From IMG/VR virus record IMGVR_UViG_3300036651_001461, positions 1 through 21,928 of that record: a stretch of DNA of 21,928 nt, one strand, 5' to 3'. Made by a program: the position numbers and the translations under genes. Each line of letters opens with the position of its first letter. Within the stretch, counting starts at the first letter, position 1. Positions 1 through 6,562 of the stretch are shown in pieces. The notes under the pieces were generated by a model, which was given only the letters and a program-made list of their open reading frames with translations, was not told where the DNA came from and did not search any database. This stretch comes from a virus.

Positions 1-2
1 CG

Positions 3-191
3 CACGGCGAGGACTCCTGGGCGCACCCTATTTCCGAGAAGTTGGTAACGGCTAACTGCTGGAATTGGCGGATGGAAGGACCGGGTGTCTTACTCTGTGA
101 TACCGATTACGGTCCTCTGCGCCAAATCCTGGCCACGAATATCATTTGTACCGGTGAAAAAGACGGCTTACCAATATTGAAAGAACTATGA
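3..191 (+). CDS. 3' end of an unrecognised phage gene (partial)
   Basis: An open frame enters from the left edge and runs 62 codons to a TGA at 189-191. That stop overlaps the ATG of the following HNH gene in an ATGA arrangement, so the two are probably translationally coupled. The visible C-terminus is rich in Trp, Gly, Pro and Cys (for example ANCWNWRMEGPG and LLCDTDYGPLRQ) and ends in LPILKEL. I recognise no domain. In podovirus-like genomes the gene before the scaffold is usually the portal, so a portal or head-tail connector C-terminus is a positional guess only. Coding is supported by the clean open frame up to the coupled stop; the other two frames are blocked within the first 60 bases. 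Confidence 0.6.
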   Translation, partial: HGEDSWAHPISEKLVTANCWNWRMEGPGVLLCDTDYGPLRQILATNIICTGEKDGLPILKEL

Positions 192-574
192 GTAATCATA
201 CAGCTGAATACTATCGGCAATATTACTTAACAAATTCCGATAAAACTCGTGAGCGAGCTAGAAAAAGTATGAGAAAGTGGAGACAAGAGAACCCTGAATT
301 AGCTCGCCAGCGTCGCCGTATGGATAAACTCCTTTGGCGGGCAAGAAAGGTACGGGCGCGAACCGAAAAACGCATTCATCTTACGCAGTTACATAACTGG
401 GAGAACAAACTTTGTGGTATATGTACTGAGTTTATAGATGGTGACTACCATATTGACCACATCATCCCTCTATCTAAGGGAGGGGAGCATTCAGTTGCTA
501 ATTTACAACTTGCTCACCCTTTCTGTAATCGTTCCAAATCTAACCGCTTGCCAGGGGAATTAGAAATGGTATGA
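188..574 (+). CDS. HNH endonuclease (free-standing, homing-type)
   Basis: This is a 128-residue protein. The N-terminal half is strongly basic and helical (many Arg/Lys, residues 20-65) and is probably DNA-contacting. The C-terminal half is an HNH nuclease fold: a zinc-type pair C76-G-I-C79, the catalytic segment H88-I-D90-H91-I-I-P-L-S-K-G-G, then N105-L-Q-L-A-H-P-F-C113-N114-R-S-K. The second zinc knuckle appears to use H110 and C113 rather than the usual two cysteines. The family nicks or cuts DNA with a single metal ion. In phages, small HNH genes squeezed between structural genes are usually mobile passengers, although some HNH proteins assist terminase. The start overlaps the upstream stop by 4 nt. 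The gene is more AT-rich than the capsid genes downstream, consistent with recent arrival. Confidence 0.9.
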   Translation: MSNHTAEYYRQYYLTNSDKTRERARKSMRKWRQENPELARQRRRMDKLLWRARKVRARTEKRIHLTQLHNWENKLCGICTEFIDGDYHIDHIIPLSKGGEHSVANLQLAHPFCNRSKSNRLPGELEMV

Positions 575-700
575 TGAAACTATAGGCGCCGCCCGGTCTT
601 AGGCCAAGAGCCAAAACGAGGGCAGTTAAAAAAGTAAAGTGCGGAGTCGTCCGAGCCGCCAAACAAATGCGTGGACAGTAAAATAAAAGGAAGGTACACT
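575..700 (+). other. Intergenic gap between HNH gene and scaffold gene
   Basis: This stretch of 126 bases holds no gene that I can support. It begins with AACTAT (578-583), a copy of the six bases at 184-189 at the left end of the HNH gene. After the HNH stop, the same frame reads 19 basic codons (578-634) to a TAA, without a start codon. This could be a leftover of a displaced gene end or chance. The Shine-Dalgarno site for the scaffold gene (AAAAGGAAGG, 685-694) lies at its right end. Confidence 0.5.
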
Positions 701-1510
701 ATGGACCCCAATCCGGCAGACATGACTGACGAAGAGCTTGATGCAATATTAGCTGAAGGTGGCGTTGCCACCCCGCCAGAAGTCCCGGCAGAGGAAGTCC
801 CCGGTGAACCCGAAACCCCTCCGGCCGACCCAGCCGAAGAGGTGAACCCCGAGGAAAACGCGCAGCCAGCGCCTGACAAGAAGGAAGAGGAACCCTCTCG
901 CCGTGAAGTCAAGCGTATTAATGACCTGCTACGGAAATACCCACCCCAAGCGCCCAAAGAGGAACCGCCCGTCGAAAAACGTGAAGTGCTCAACATTGAG
1001 CAGGACGTGGACGCGGACGACCAGCTGAAAGAGCGTCTCATCGCTGACCGCAAGGCCGTCGAAGAGACCGCTTACAAGCGAGGTCGGGAGGAGGCCGCAG
1101 CAGCCAATAACAGTCTGCTCTTCAAGACCCGTCTTGAGATAGACGCTCCTCGTGTGGAAACCAAATATCCTTTCCTAGATAAGGATAACGCTAAGTTCAA
1201 CAAGGATATCGCGAACGACCTGAACACCGCCTATTTACAGGCCGTCGGGTACGATTTCGACACCGATACGGTGCAGAATACCAACGTTCGTTACGGTGAC
1301 TTTGCCGAAGCCTACATCAGGTTGGCCCAGGATATAGCGAGCAACCTGGTAGAAGACAGCAAGAAAGCTGTCGTCAAGCAGGCCGCCCAAACCGGACTCC
1401 GCCCAGACGGTACTCCGGCTAAGCCAAAACTCAACTTGAACAAGTTACCGAGCCAAATGTCCGACGAAGAACTTGACGCGGTCATCGCACAAGCGATACC
1501 ATCTAAGTAG
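701..1510 (+). CDS. Capsid scaffolding-like protein
   Basis: The gene sits directly before the major capsid gene and encodes 269 residues. Residues 1-70 are acidic and Pro/Glu-rich, and the middle is charged, Lys/Glu/Ala-rich and predicted helical. This is the composition of podovirus scaffolds such as T7 gp9, which bind coat protein, guide procapsid assembly and then leave. I chose ATG 701 because AAAAGGAAGG lies 6 bases upstream; an in-frame GTG at 671 adds ten residues but has no ribosome site. The same short motif occurs near both ends: MTDEELDAIL at residues 8-17 and MSDEELDAVI at about 253-262. No catalytic motif is visible. The assignment rests on position, composition and length; sequence homology could not be tested here. 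Confidence 0.75.
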   Translation: MDPNPADMTDEELDAILAEGGVATPPEVPAEEVPGEPETPPADPAEEVNPEENAQPAPDKKEEEPSRREVKRINDLLRKYPPQAPKEEPPVEKREVLNIEQDVDADDQLKERLIADRKAVEETAYKRGREEAAAANNSLLFKTRLEIDAPRVETKYPFLDKDNAKFNKDIANDLNTAYLQAVGYDFDTDTVQNTNVRYGDFAEAYIRLAQDIASNLVEDSKKAVVKQAAQTGLRPDGTPAKPKLNLNKLPSQMSDEELDAVIAQAIPSK

Positions 1511-1547
1511 CGCAAGCTAAACACAAATTTAAAAAAGGAAAGCTACT

Positions 1548-2411
1548 ATGGCAGACCCTACGCTTAACACAAATGTTACGCGCAGCATCGCACAAACTTC
1601 CCAGTATATTCAGGAGAAGTGGACCCGCGATATTCAGCAACCATTTGACGCGCAGTTACAAGCTGCGAAATTGGTGCAGGACCGTTCCGGTCTCGTGCCT
1701 AACGGTGACACCCTGAACATTCCGTTCACGAGCATCGTTGCCGCCCGCAGCAAGGCTGCGAGCACCGCTATCACCTTCGATAGCCCGGAAGGCGCTCCGG
1801 TTACCTTGAGCATCGACAAGCATTACTACGTCGGTGTACTTATCGAGGATATCGCCAAGATTCAGTCAAGCTACGACCTCAAAGCGGCCTTCATGGAGCG
1901 CATGAGTGAGGCTCTGGCCCTGCAGGTCGATACCGACCTCATGGGACTGTACGCTTCAGCTGGTCAGACCGTCTCCGGTGGCGCCACCATCGACGACGCT
2001 GACGTCCTGGCTGTCGTGACCTCCTTTGACTCCGTCAACACGCCGCCTTCGCAGCGCTTCGGCATCATCGGTCACAACACCAAGGCCGACCTGCTCGGTG
2101 TCAACAAGTACGTCGCTTACGACCAGACCGGCAAAACCGGTAAGGCTATCGACGGCAGCGAAGACCTGACCGGTACGGTTTACGGGATTGACTTCTACCA
2201 CAGTGGTAACGTCCCGGCTGCGGCTTCCAATGGCCACAACCTGTTCTTCCACAAGAAGGCCCTCTCCCTGGCTCAGCAAAAAGCCCCGACCTTCGAGATG
2301 ATTTACTCGGTCGATTACCTGGGCTTCAAAACGGCTCTGTACACCGTCTACGGTGTCGGCGTCGAGCGCGCAAGCTCGCTCATCGACTTGCAGCGCACCA
2401 CTGCCGCCTAA
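1548..2411 (+). CDS. Major capsid protein
   Basis: This 287-residue protein is likely the coat subunit that builds the icosahedral head. The N-terminus (ADPTLNTNVTRSIAQTSQYI) is followed by text typical of phage coat proteins: a segment on large antiparallel strands (NGDTLNIPF, residues about 52-60), then AITFDSPEGAPVTLSIDKHYYVG, IEDIAKIQSSYDLKAAFMERM, a helix with ALALQVDTDLMGLY, and FGIIGHNTKADLL with a C-terminal TVYGVGVERAS. This pattern, with the spine helix after the D-K-H-Y-Y strand, suggests the HK97 fold. No N-terminal protease cleavage motif stands out. ATG 1548 has AAAAAAGGAA upstream. Codon use is GC-ending and strongly biased, as expected of the most highly expressed virion gene. 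A stem-loop follows the stop. Confidence 0.9.
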   Translation: MADPTLNTNVTRSIAQTSQYIQEKWTRDIQQPFDAQLQAAKLVQDRSGLVPNGDTLNIPFTSIVAARSKAASTAITFDSPEGAPVTLSIDKHYYVGVLIEDIAKIQSSYDLKAAFMERMSEALALQVDTDLMGLYASAGQTVSGGATIDDADVLAVVTSFDSVNTPPSQRFGIIGHNTKADLLGVNKYVAYDQTGKTGKAIDGSEDLTGTVYGIDFYHSGNVPAAASNGHNLFFHKKALSLAQQKAPTFEMIYSVDYLGFKTALYTVYGVGVERASSLIDLQRTTAA

Positions 2412-2425
2412 TCAGCGGTCCCAAC

Positions 2426-2446
2426 GGGGAGCGGGTTAGTCTCCCC
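2426..2446 (+). other. Intercistronic stem-loop after the capsid gene
   Basis: GGGGAG at 2426-2431 pairs perfectly with CTCCCC at 2441-2446 around a 9-base loop, 14 bases after the capsid stop. No T-run follows, so it is not a standard intrinsic terminator. A partial attenuator or an mRNA-stabilising 3' hairpin for the capsid message is plausible. Confidence 0.45.
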
Positions 2447-2476
2447 AATCCATTAATCTAAACGAAGGATACAACT

Positions 2477-2671
2477 ATGCCGTCACGAGCAGAACTGGAA
2501 CTCCGAGCCGCCGCCGTCGATGTAGCCGTTGCAAGCTACCCGAATGACAGCAAACTGGAGCAAGCCGTTCTTCACGCCGAGCAGGCTATGACTGCCAAGG
2601 CAGGTACGGCCACCACCCTGGCCCCATCCGCCAAGTCGGTAGCCCAGGTCTCCGGCGGCAAGAACGTCTAA
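2477..2671 (+). CDS. Small hypothetical virion-region protein (64 aa)
   Basis: ATG 2477 has GAAGGA 7 bases upstream. The N-terminal half (PSRAELELRAAAVDVAVA, then YPNDSKLEQAVLHAEQA) looks like a short two-helix unit. This resembles the HeH/LEM or Rho-N-type mini-domains that often occur in small phage genes following the coat gene, but the match is by eye and weak. The C-terminal third is Ala/Thr/Ser-rich and probably disordered. A capsid decoration, head-completion or DNA-binding role would fit the location; none can be shown. The next gene starts 10 bases after the stop. Confidence 0.65.
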   Translation: MPSRAELELRAAAVDVAVASYPNDSKLEQAVLHAEQAMTAKAGTATTLAPSAKSVAQVSGGKNV

Positions 2672-2681
2672 GGAGAACACT

Positions 2682-3122
2682 ATGGCAGATAAGACTGAAC
2701 TGGACGCAAAAATCCAGCAGAACCAGCCCGTTAAACTGGCCACCTTTGACATCAATGTCAGTGTGCAGCCAGGGCACGATATGGTAGTCAACCATGTCGA
2801 TGGTTCACAAGAGTTGGCTCAGGGCCACGTCGCCCTGGCCGTCATGGCTCAGGAAGCCGCGACCGGTGAGGTTGTCAGCGTTGATGCCGTCAAGGCAGAA
2901 GCCGTTGAGAATCCCCGTTCCAGCGACCCCGAAGTCAATGGCCCCGACCAGCAGGTCGATGGTCAGTTAGCCCCCGAGGTTGTGGCTGACTCTCAGGCGA
3001 CCGTGCCTGTCGCACCAGTACCGGCAGCACCAAGCCCCGCAGAAGGCGATGCACCGCTAACCGCTGACCAAGTGGTTGCGGACCCCGTCGTACCTACTAG
3101 CGCAGACGTTGCAAACGTCTAA
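2682..3122 (+). CDS. Hypothetical protein with acidic Pro/Ala/Val-rich tail
   Basis: This 146-residue protein starts at ATG 2682 behind a good AAGGAGA site (2670-2676) that overlaps the preceding stop. Residues 1-50 look folded (PVKLATFDINVSVQPGHDM). From about residue 70 the sequence is acidic and low-complexity, dominated by Val, Ala, Pro, Asp and Glu, and is probably disordered. I recognise no family. A short folded head with an extended acidic tail in the capsid cluster could be a head decoration or accessory protein; this is inference. It is the last gene before the terminator at 3129-3150. Confidence 0.65.
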   Translation: MADKTELDAKIQQNQPVKLATFDINVSVQPGHDMVVNHVDGSQELAQGHVALAVMAQEAATGEVVSVDAVKAEAVENPRSSDPEVNGPDQQVDGQLAPEVVADSQATVPVAPVPAAPSPAEGDAPLTADQVVADPVVPTSADVANV

Positions 3123-3128
3123 GTAACG

Positions 3129-3150
3129 GAGGCGCTTCGGCGCCTCTTTT
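3129..3150 (+). terminator. Rho-independent terminator with TTCG tetraloop
   Basis: Perfect 7-bp stem GAGGCGC (3129-3135) and GCGCCTC (3140-3146) closed by the exceptionally stable C(TTCG)G loop, followed directly by TTTT. It lies 6 bases after the stop at 3120-3122 and ends the capsid block. Confidence 0.9.
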
Positions 3151-3158
3151 GCTACAAT
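3150..3158 (+). promoter_or_regulatory. Candidate extended -10 promoter after the terminator
   Basis: TGCTACAAT matches an extended -10 element (TGnTATAAT) and lies on the downstream edge of the terminator. No good -35 is seen, because that position is inside the hairpin. Transcription would start near 3165, very close to the Shine-Dalgarno site of the 3175 gene, so this is tentative. The 13-mer at 3150-3162 recurs exactly at 9211-9223. Confidence 0.4.
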
Positions 3159-3174
3159 AGAGAAAAGGATTATC

Positions 3175-3531
3175 ATGCCCCGCAAAGCCGTCATCCCCAC
3201 AAAGAAAACCGAGACCGTCAGCCGTTCATTAGACGATGTCCAAGACAACAACGCCCATATATCTGCCCGTGACGCCAAGCGCGACGAGCGATTGAGCGAA
3301 GAACTCATGTACGGTAAGACCGCCTACAAACGCACTGCCCGTGACACCATGCAAGAGAAGGAGCTGCGGCAGGCCCGGCTGCACTCCTTTGGTGGTGGCC
3401 CCAGCGATGTCCAGTTGTTCTGGGACCTTGGCCCTGAAGCAATCGCTAAGCAGCTTGTCAAACTCCGCGTCGGCGGGCAGGAAGTGGTTCTCAGCGCGGT
3501 AGAATTGCAAAAATACCTCCGCTGGGTGTAG
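3175..3531 (+). CDS. Hypothetical phage protein (118 aa)
   Basis: ATG 3175 follows AAAAGGA at 3163-3169. The protein is highly charged, with a basic N-terminus (PRKAVIPTKKTETVSRS), a central Arg/Lys/Glu-rich helical stretch (SARDAKRDERLSEELMYGKT) and a C-terminal segment (LGPEAIAKQLVKLRVGGQEV, then LSAVELQKYLRWV) that looks like a small folded domain. I recognise no family. It stands between a terminator/promoter pair and the fibre genes, where phages often place small accessory or assembly genes. Its stop overlaps the -10 of the next candidate promoter. Confidence 0.65.
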   Translation: MPRKAVIPTKKTETVSRSLDDVQDNNAHISARDAKRDERLSEELMYGKTAYKRTARDTMQEKELRQARLHSFGGGPSDVQLFWDLGPEAIAKQLVKLRVGGQEVVLSAVELQKYLRWV

Positions 3532-3534
3532 AAT
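3505..3534 (+). promoter_or_regulatory. Candidate sigma70-type promoter for the fibre block
   Basis: TTGCAA (3505-3510) and TAGAAT (3529-3534) are separated by 18 bases, with the -10 covering the stop of the preceding gene. A start near 3541 would leave an approximately 34-base leader with AACAGGAAACACAAAATG in front of the 3575 gene. Confidence 0.4.
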
Positions 3535-3574
3535 AAATGAGCAGACTGGACAGTCAATAAACAGGAAACACAAA

Positions 3575-4174
3575 ATGAACAAACTTATGAGAATCATCCG
3601 CGGCGACCTCCATGGTACCGGCGACATCAAGGGCGCGACCTACTTCATGTCGAACCTTAAAGTCCAGGTCCTCGACGCCAACGGCAACCCCAAGAAAGTC
3701 CGCCACTACTTCGGCTCTTCCCGGCTACAGAAGGCTATCTACAGCCTGATTTATCGCAACAAAACAATCCTTGACCTCGGCTCCGGTCTGGTCACCCACG
3801 CAGGCGTCCGCCTAATGTCCCAGGACACGGCAGTCACCGCCGGTGCAGCTACCCTGTCCGTCATGAAGAACCACGGTTCTGGCACTGGCGTCACCGCCGC
3901 CACAGCTACCGACACTGCCCTTCAGACAGCTATCGGCACCACAGCCACAGCTGGTTCCAACACTAACGCCGACGCTTCTCCGAACGCCACCATGACCTCC
4001 ACAGCTACCGTTTCCTACTCGGCGACTGCAGCAGTCACCGAATGGGGCCTGTTCAGCAGCACTACGCTCTCCGGCGCCACCATGTGGGACCACAAGGTCT
4101 TCTCGGCAGTCAACGTCGCGAACGGCGATTCCATCGCCTTCACCTACACGCTGACCATCAACAGCGGCGGCTAA
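3575..4174 (+). CDS. Virion appendage protein, Ala/Thr-rich (199 aa)
   Basis: This is a probable structural protein of the tail-fibre block. The first 70 residues are basic and mixed (LMRIIRGDLHGTGDIKGATY, KVRHYFGSSRLQKAIYSLIY). The rest is Ala/Thr/Ser/Gly-rich beta sequence: LSVMKNHGSGTGVTAATATD, TATVSYSATAAVTEWGLFSS, then a closing strand pair ending GDSIAFTYTLTINSGG. That C-terminal pattern (TEWGLF, a V-F-S-A-V-N-V strand, F-T-Y-T-L-T-I-N) is familiar from many uncharacterised phage structural proteins next to tail-fibre genes. The family name is not known to me and the role is inferred from neighbours. It has its own candidate promoter and a GGAAACACAAAATG leader. The next gene begins one base after its stop. 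Confidence 0.7.
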   Translation: MNKLMRIIRGDLHGTGDIKGATYFMSNLKVQVLDANGNPKKVRHYFGSSRLQKAIYSLIYRNKTILDLGSGLVTHAGVRLMSQDTAVTAGAATLSVMKNHGSGTGVTAATATDTALQTAIGTTATAGSNTNADASPNATMTSTATVSYSATAAVTEWGLFSSTTLSGATMWDHKVFSAVNVANGDSIAFTYTLTINSGG

Positions 4175-4175
4175 A

Positions 4176-5741
4176 GTGGCGCAACTCAGCACGCTAGCTG
4201 ATGATTTCCCAGGCACGACAGTAAATGCCAGCAGGTGGGGTACTGTAACCTTCCAGACGGGCGATTCAGCTAGTGTCGCGAATAATCAGCTTACTCTTAC
4301 GGCTACCCCAAGTGGGTACGCTTATGTTAGTACAAATAGCGACTTTAACCTTTCTAATAGTTCAGCTGCTCTGCAGTACATTGGAGATACGAGCGCTAGT
4401 AATGACTCTTACGATGGAAGTTTTTGGGTCACTGACACGACCGGTGGGGCGGCTGCCGAGTTTGGGTTCCTATTCCTTGACGGCGCCATCCAAACCTACT
4501 ATAACGGTGGCGCCGGACAGAGTATCCTCACCTCTTCTTTGCCAAAGACTGCTGGTATGTACTTACGGATTCGGGCAGATACCACCAATCTTTACACAGA
4601 TTACTCACCTGACGGGCAGACCTGGACAAACCTAGACGGCATCACCTATGCAACGGCTAACTTCGGTGGCCTCACCAGTGTCTTTCTAACAATAGAGAAT
4701 TATAATGACACGATTAGTGGCAACACCACACTTACCGTAGCTAATCTTAATATGCCCATAGTCGGGTTGTCTTCGCCGTCCAACGGGGGTTCGGTCACAT
4801 CAACCACACCCCAACTGCAGTTTATCGGGAACGAGCCCAACAGCGACACGCTGACCTACGAGGTAGAGGTGGATACAGCGAGTACGTTTGATGCTCAAGT
4901 GCCTTTGATTAAAAGCTTTACAACATTTGATACTTTTTATAGTGCGTTTGGCGGTGGAGGCGTGGCCCATTCTGCTGACCAAATAGGAAGGTCATTTAGT
5001 CCCTCATCAACGGGGAAGTTATCACAAATACAGGGGTATATACATGGCGGCGGCACTTTAACCGGCACACTCCAATTAGACATCTATGCCGCAACAGGTA
5101 GTTCAGGAAGTTATATTGGCACAGGAGCGGCTCTGGCCAGTTCTGATGTTGTTAATGCAAGTACTCTGCCAACGTCTACTAGTTGGGTCTCTTTTAATTT
5201 TAGTGGCACTAACCAGATAACCCTTACGAGTGGCACGGAATATGTCTATGTATTTAACCCGGACAACATGAACGCTTCTGGATATGTATCATTGGCGACG
5301 ACCACTTCCGCTACTGGTGATAGTCCGCAGAACGATATGCAGCTAGGATATGTGCCTTCGGCATTATGGAGCTCCTTGTCAACCAGCGCCTTAGCGTACA
5401 AATTATATTTTACGGGAACTCCTTTAATAGATGCCCTCTCCGCCTCAGGCGGCCACGATACGGCCCAGTTCAGTGACGTTACACATTCTGGGGACAGTAA
5501 CCCTTTTCCCAGCGGGGATACGACGGGCTTCACCGTCCCGTCTGGGGAGGCACTAACTAACGGTCTCACCTACTACTGGCGGGCCCGGGCCAAAGCGCCT
5601 TCGGGGACGAACACCTGGGGAGGCTGGAGTCCAGTGCAGCATTTCCTCACCGGCCATGTCTACACCAAGAGTACCACCGGTGGCGTATCTTTTGCGGGCG
5701 CCAACCACCGCGTTACCCACAAAATCCTTCGCATGGGGTAA
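4176..5741 (+). CDS. Tail-fibre-like protein: ConA-like lectin + interrupted Fn3
   Basis: The start is GTG, one base after the upstream stop, so translation probably depends on coupling. Residues about 8-195 (LADDFPGTTVNASRWGT to LTVANLNMP) resemble a concanavalin A/laminin-G-type sandwich. Residues about 198-243 (SSPSNGGSV, TYEVEVDTASTFDAQ) begin a fibronectin III-type domain, which resumes only at about 416-505 (GLTYYWRARA, WSPVQHF). In between, residues about 243-415 form a separate beta-rich domain (IGRSFSPSSTGKLSQIQGYI, LDIYAATGSSGSYIGTG, ITLTSGTEYVYVF). It resembles the jelly-roll domains called choice-of-anchor R in secreted proteins. The likely role is glycan binding on the host or a surface matrix. 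Both edges of the inserted stretch read PLI, and its DNA is more AT-rich than the virion genes. Confidence 0.75.
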   Translation: MAQLSTLADDFPGTTVNASRWGTVTFQTGDSASVANNQLTLTATPSGYAYVSTNSDFNLSNSSAALQYIGDTSASNDSYDGSFWVTDTTGGAAAEFGFLFLDGAIQTYYNGGAGQSILTSSLPKTAGMYLRIRADTTNLYTDYSPDGQTWTNLDGITYATANFGGLTSVFLTIENYNDTISGNTTLTVANLNMPIVGLSSPSNGGSVTSTTPQLQFIGNEPNSDTLTYEVEVDTASTFDAQVPLIKSFTTFDTFYSAFGGGGVAHSADQIGRSFSPSSTGKLSQIQGYIHGGGTLTGTLQLDIYAATGSSGSYIGTGAALASSDVVNASTLPTSTSWVSFNFSGTNQITLTSGTEYVYVFNPDNMNASGYVSLATTTSATGDSPQNDMQLGYVPSALWSSLSTSALAYKLYFTGTPLIDALSASGGHDTAQFSDVTHSGDSNPFPSGDTTGFTVPSGEALTNGLTYYWRARAKAPSGTNTWGGWSPVQHFLTGHVYTKSTTGGVSFAGANHRVTHKILRMG

Positions 5742-5764
5742 ACTAGAAGTAAAAGGAAACACAA

Positions 5765-6562
5765 ATGGCACACCAAATAGCAGACCGGGTCCAGGAAACC
5801 ACCACCACCACCGGCACCGGTAGCCTGACGCTAGCTGGAGCAGTGACCAATTTCCAGACCTTCGATAGTGTCATGGCCACTGGCGACACGTGTGACTACT
5901 GTATCGTAGACAGCGCTCACAATGCCTGGGAAGTCGGGCTTGGTACTTTCACCGCGACGACCACGCTGGCCCGCACGACGGTCTATGCCTCTTCTAACGC
6001 CGGGGCAGCTGTCACCCTTGCCGCAGGGAGCAAAAGTGTGTTCATTACTGCTAGCGCCAACGCACTTAATAACTTTGCGGCTATTCCCGCATCTAGCACC
6101 GCTCCGGCAACACCTGATAACGGGGATTTTTGGCTTGATGAAGCCGATGCTACCGATAACGTAGCTGCAGCTGCCGTAGCAATAGGAAATCTCCTGTTTC
6201 CAGTTGGGTCTATCTATACAAATCTGACTAATGCCACGAATCCGGCTACACTACTAGGGTTTGGTACCTGGACTGCATTCAGTCAAGGCCGAGTCCCGGT
6301 TGGTAAAGCTGCCTCAGGCACTTTCGCTACGGCGGGGGCGACGGGAGGTGAAGAAACGCACACCCTGACCATAACGGAGATGCCAAGTCACAGCCACACT
6401 TTCTCCAACACATGGAACGTGTCAGGGAGTGTCGAAGTAGGAAGCGGCACATTCCGGTGGTATAACGACACAAGCGAGTCTACGAATAATACCGGTGGTG
6501 ATGGCCCCCACAACAACCTTCAACCGTATGTGGTCGTTTATATGTGGCAGAGGACAGCCTAA
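5765..6562 (+). CDS. Phage tail-collar protein (receptor-binding), copy 1
   Basis: This 265-residue protein begins at ATG 5765 behind AAAAGGAAACACAA. Residues 1-105 (AHQIADRVQETTTTTGTGSL, GDTCDYCIVDSAHNAWEVGL, SKSVFITASANALNN) form an N-terminal module common in phage tail proteins, probably the virion-attachment part. Residues about 140-265 are a tail-collar/fibre-tip domain: LFPVGSIYTNLTNATNP, FGTWTAFSQGRVPVG, GGEETHTLTITEMPSHSHTF and the closing HNNLQPYVVVYMWQRTA. The H-x-H in EMPSHSH is the type of histidine pair that binds metal in T4 fibre tips. Paralogous collar domains occur at 6562 and 18174. Its stop shares bases with the next start (TAATG). Confidence 0.85.
   Translation: MAHQIADRVQETTTTTGTGSLTLAGAVTNFQTFDSVMATGDTCDYCIVDSAHNAWEVGLGTFTATTTLARTTVYASSNAGAAVTLAAGSKSVFITASANALNNFAAIPASSTAPATPDNGDFWLDEADATDNVAAAAVAIGNLLFPVGSIYTNLTNATNPATLLGFGTWTAFSQGRVPVGKAASGTFATAGATGGEETHTLTITEMPSHSHTFSNTWNVSGSVEVGSGTFRWYNDTSESTNNTGGDGPHNNLQPYVVVYMWQRTA

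Noticed and set aside
579-586. ACTATAGG, the core of T7-type phage promoters, just upstream of the scaffold gene
   Set aside because: Only the eight-base core matches; the upstream half of the T7 consensus is absent and no second full copy was found in the window. It may also simply be the HNH insertion junction.
671-700. GTG start ten codons upstream for the scaffold gene
   Set aside because: No Shine-Dalgarno precedes it, while ATG 701 has AAAAGGAAGG at ideal distance.
6544-6561. GTG start for the second collar gene
   Set aside because: ATG 6562 overlaps the upstream stop exactly as at neighbouring junctions; the GTG extension would only re-read the end of the previous gene.
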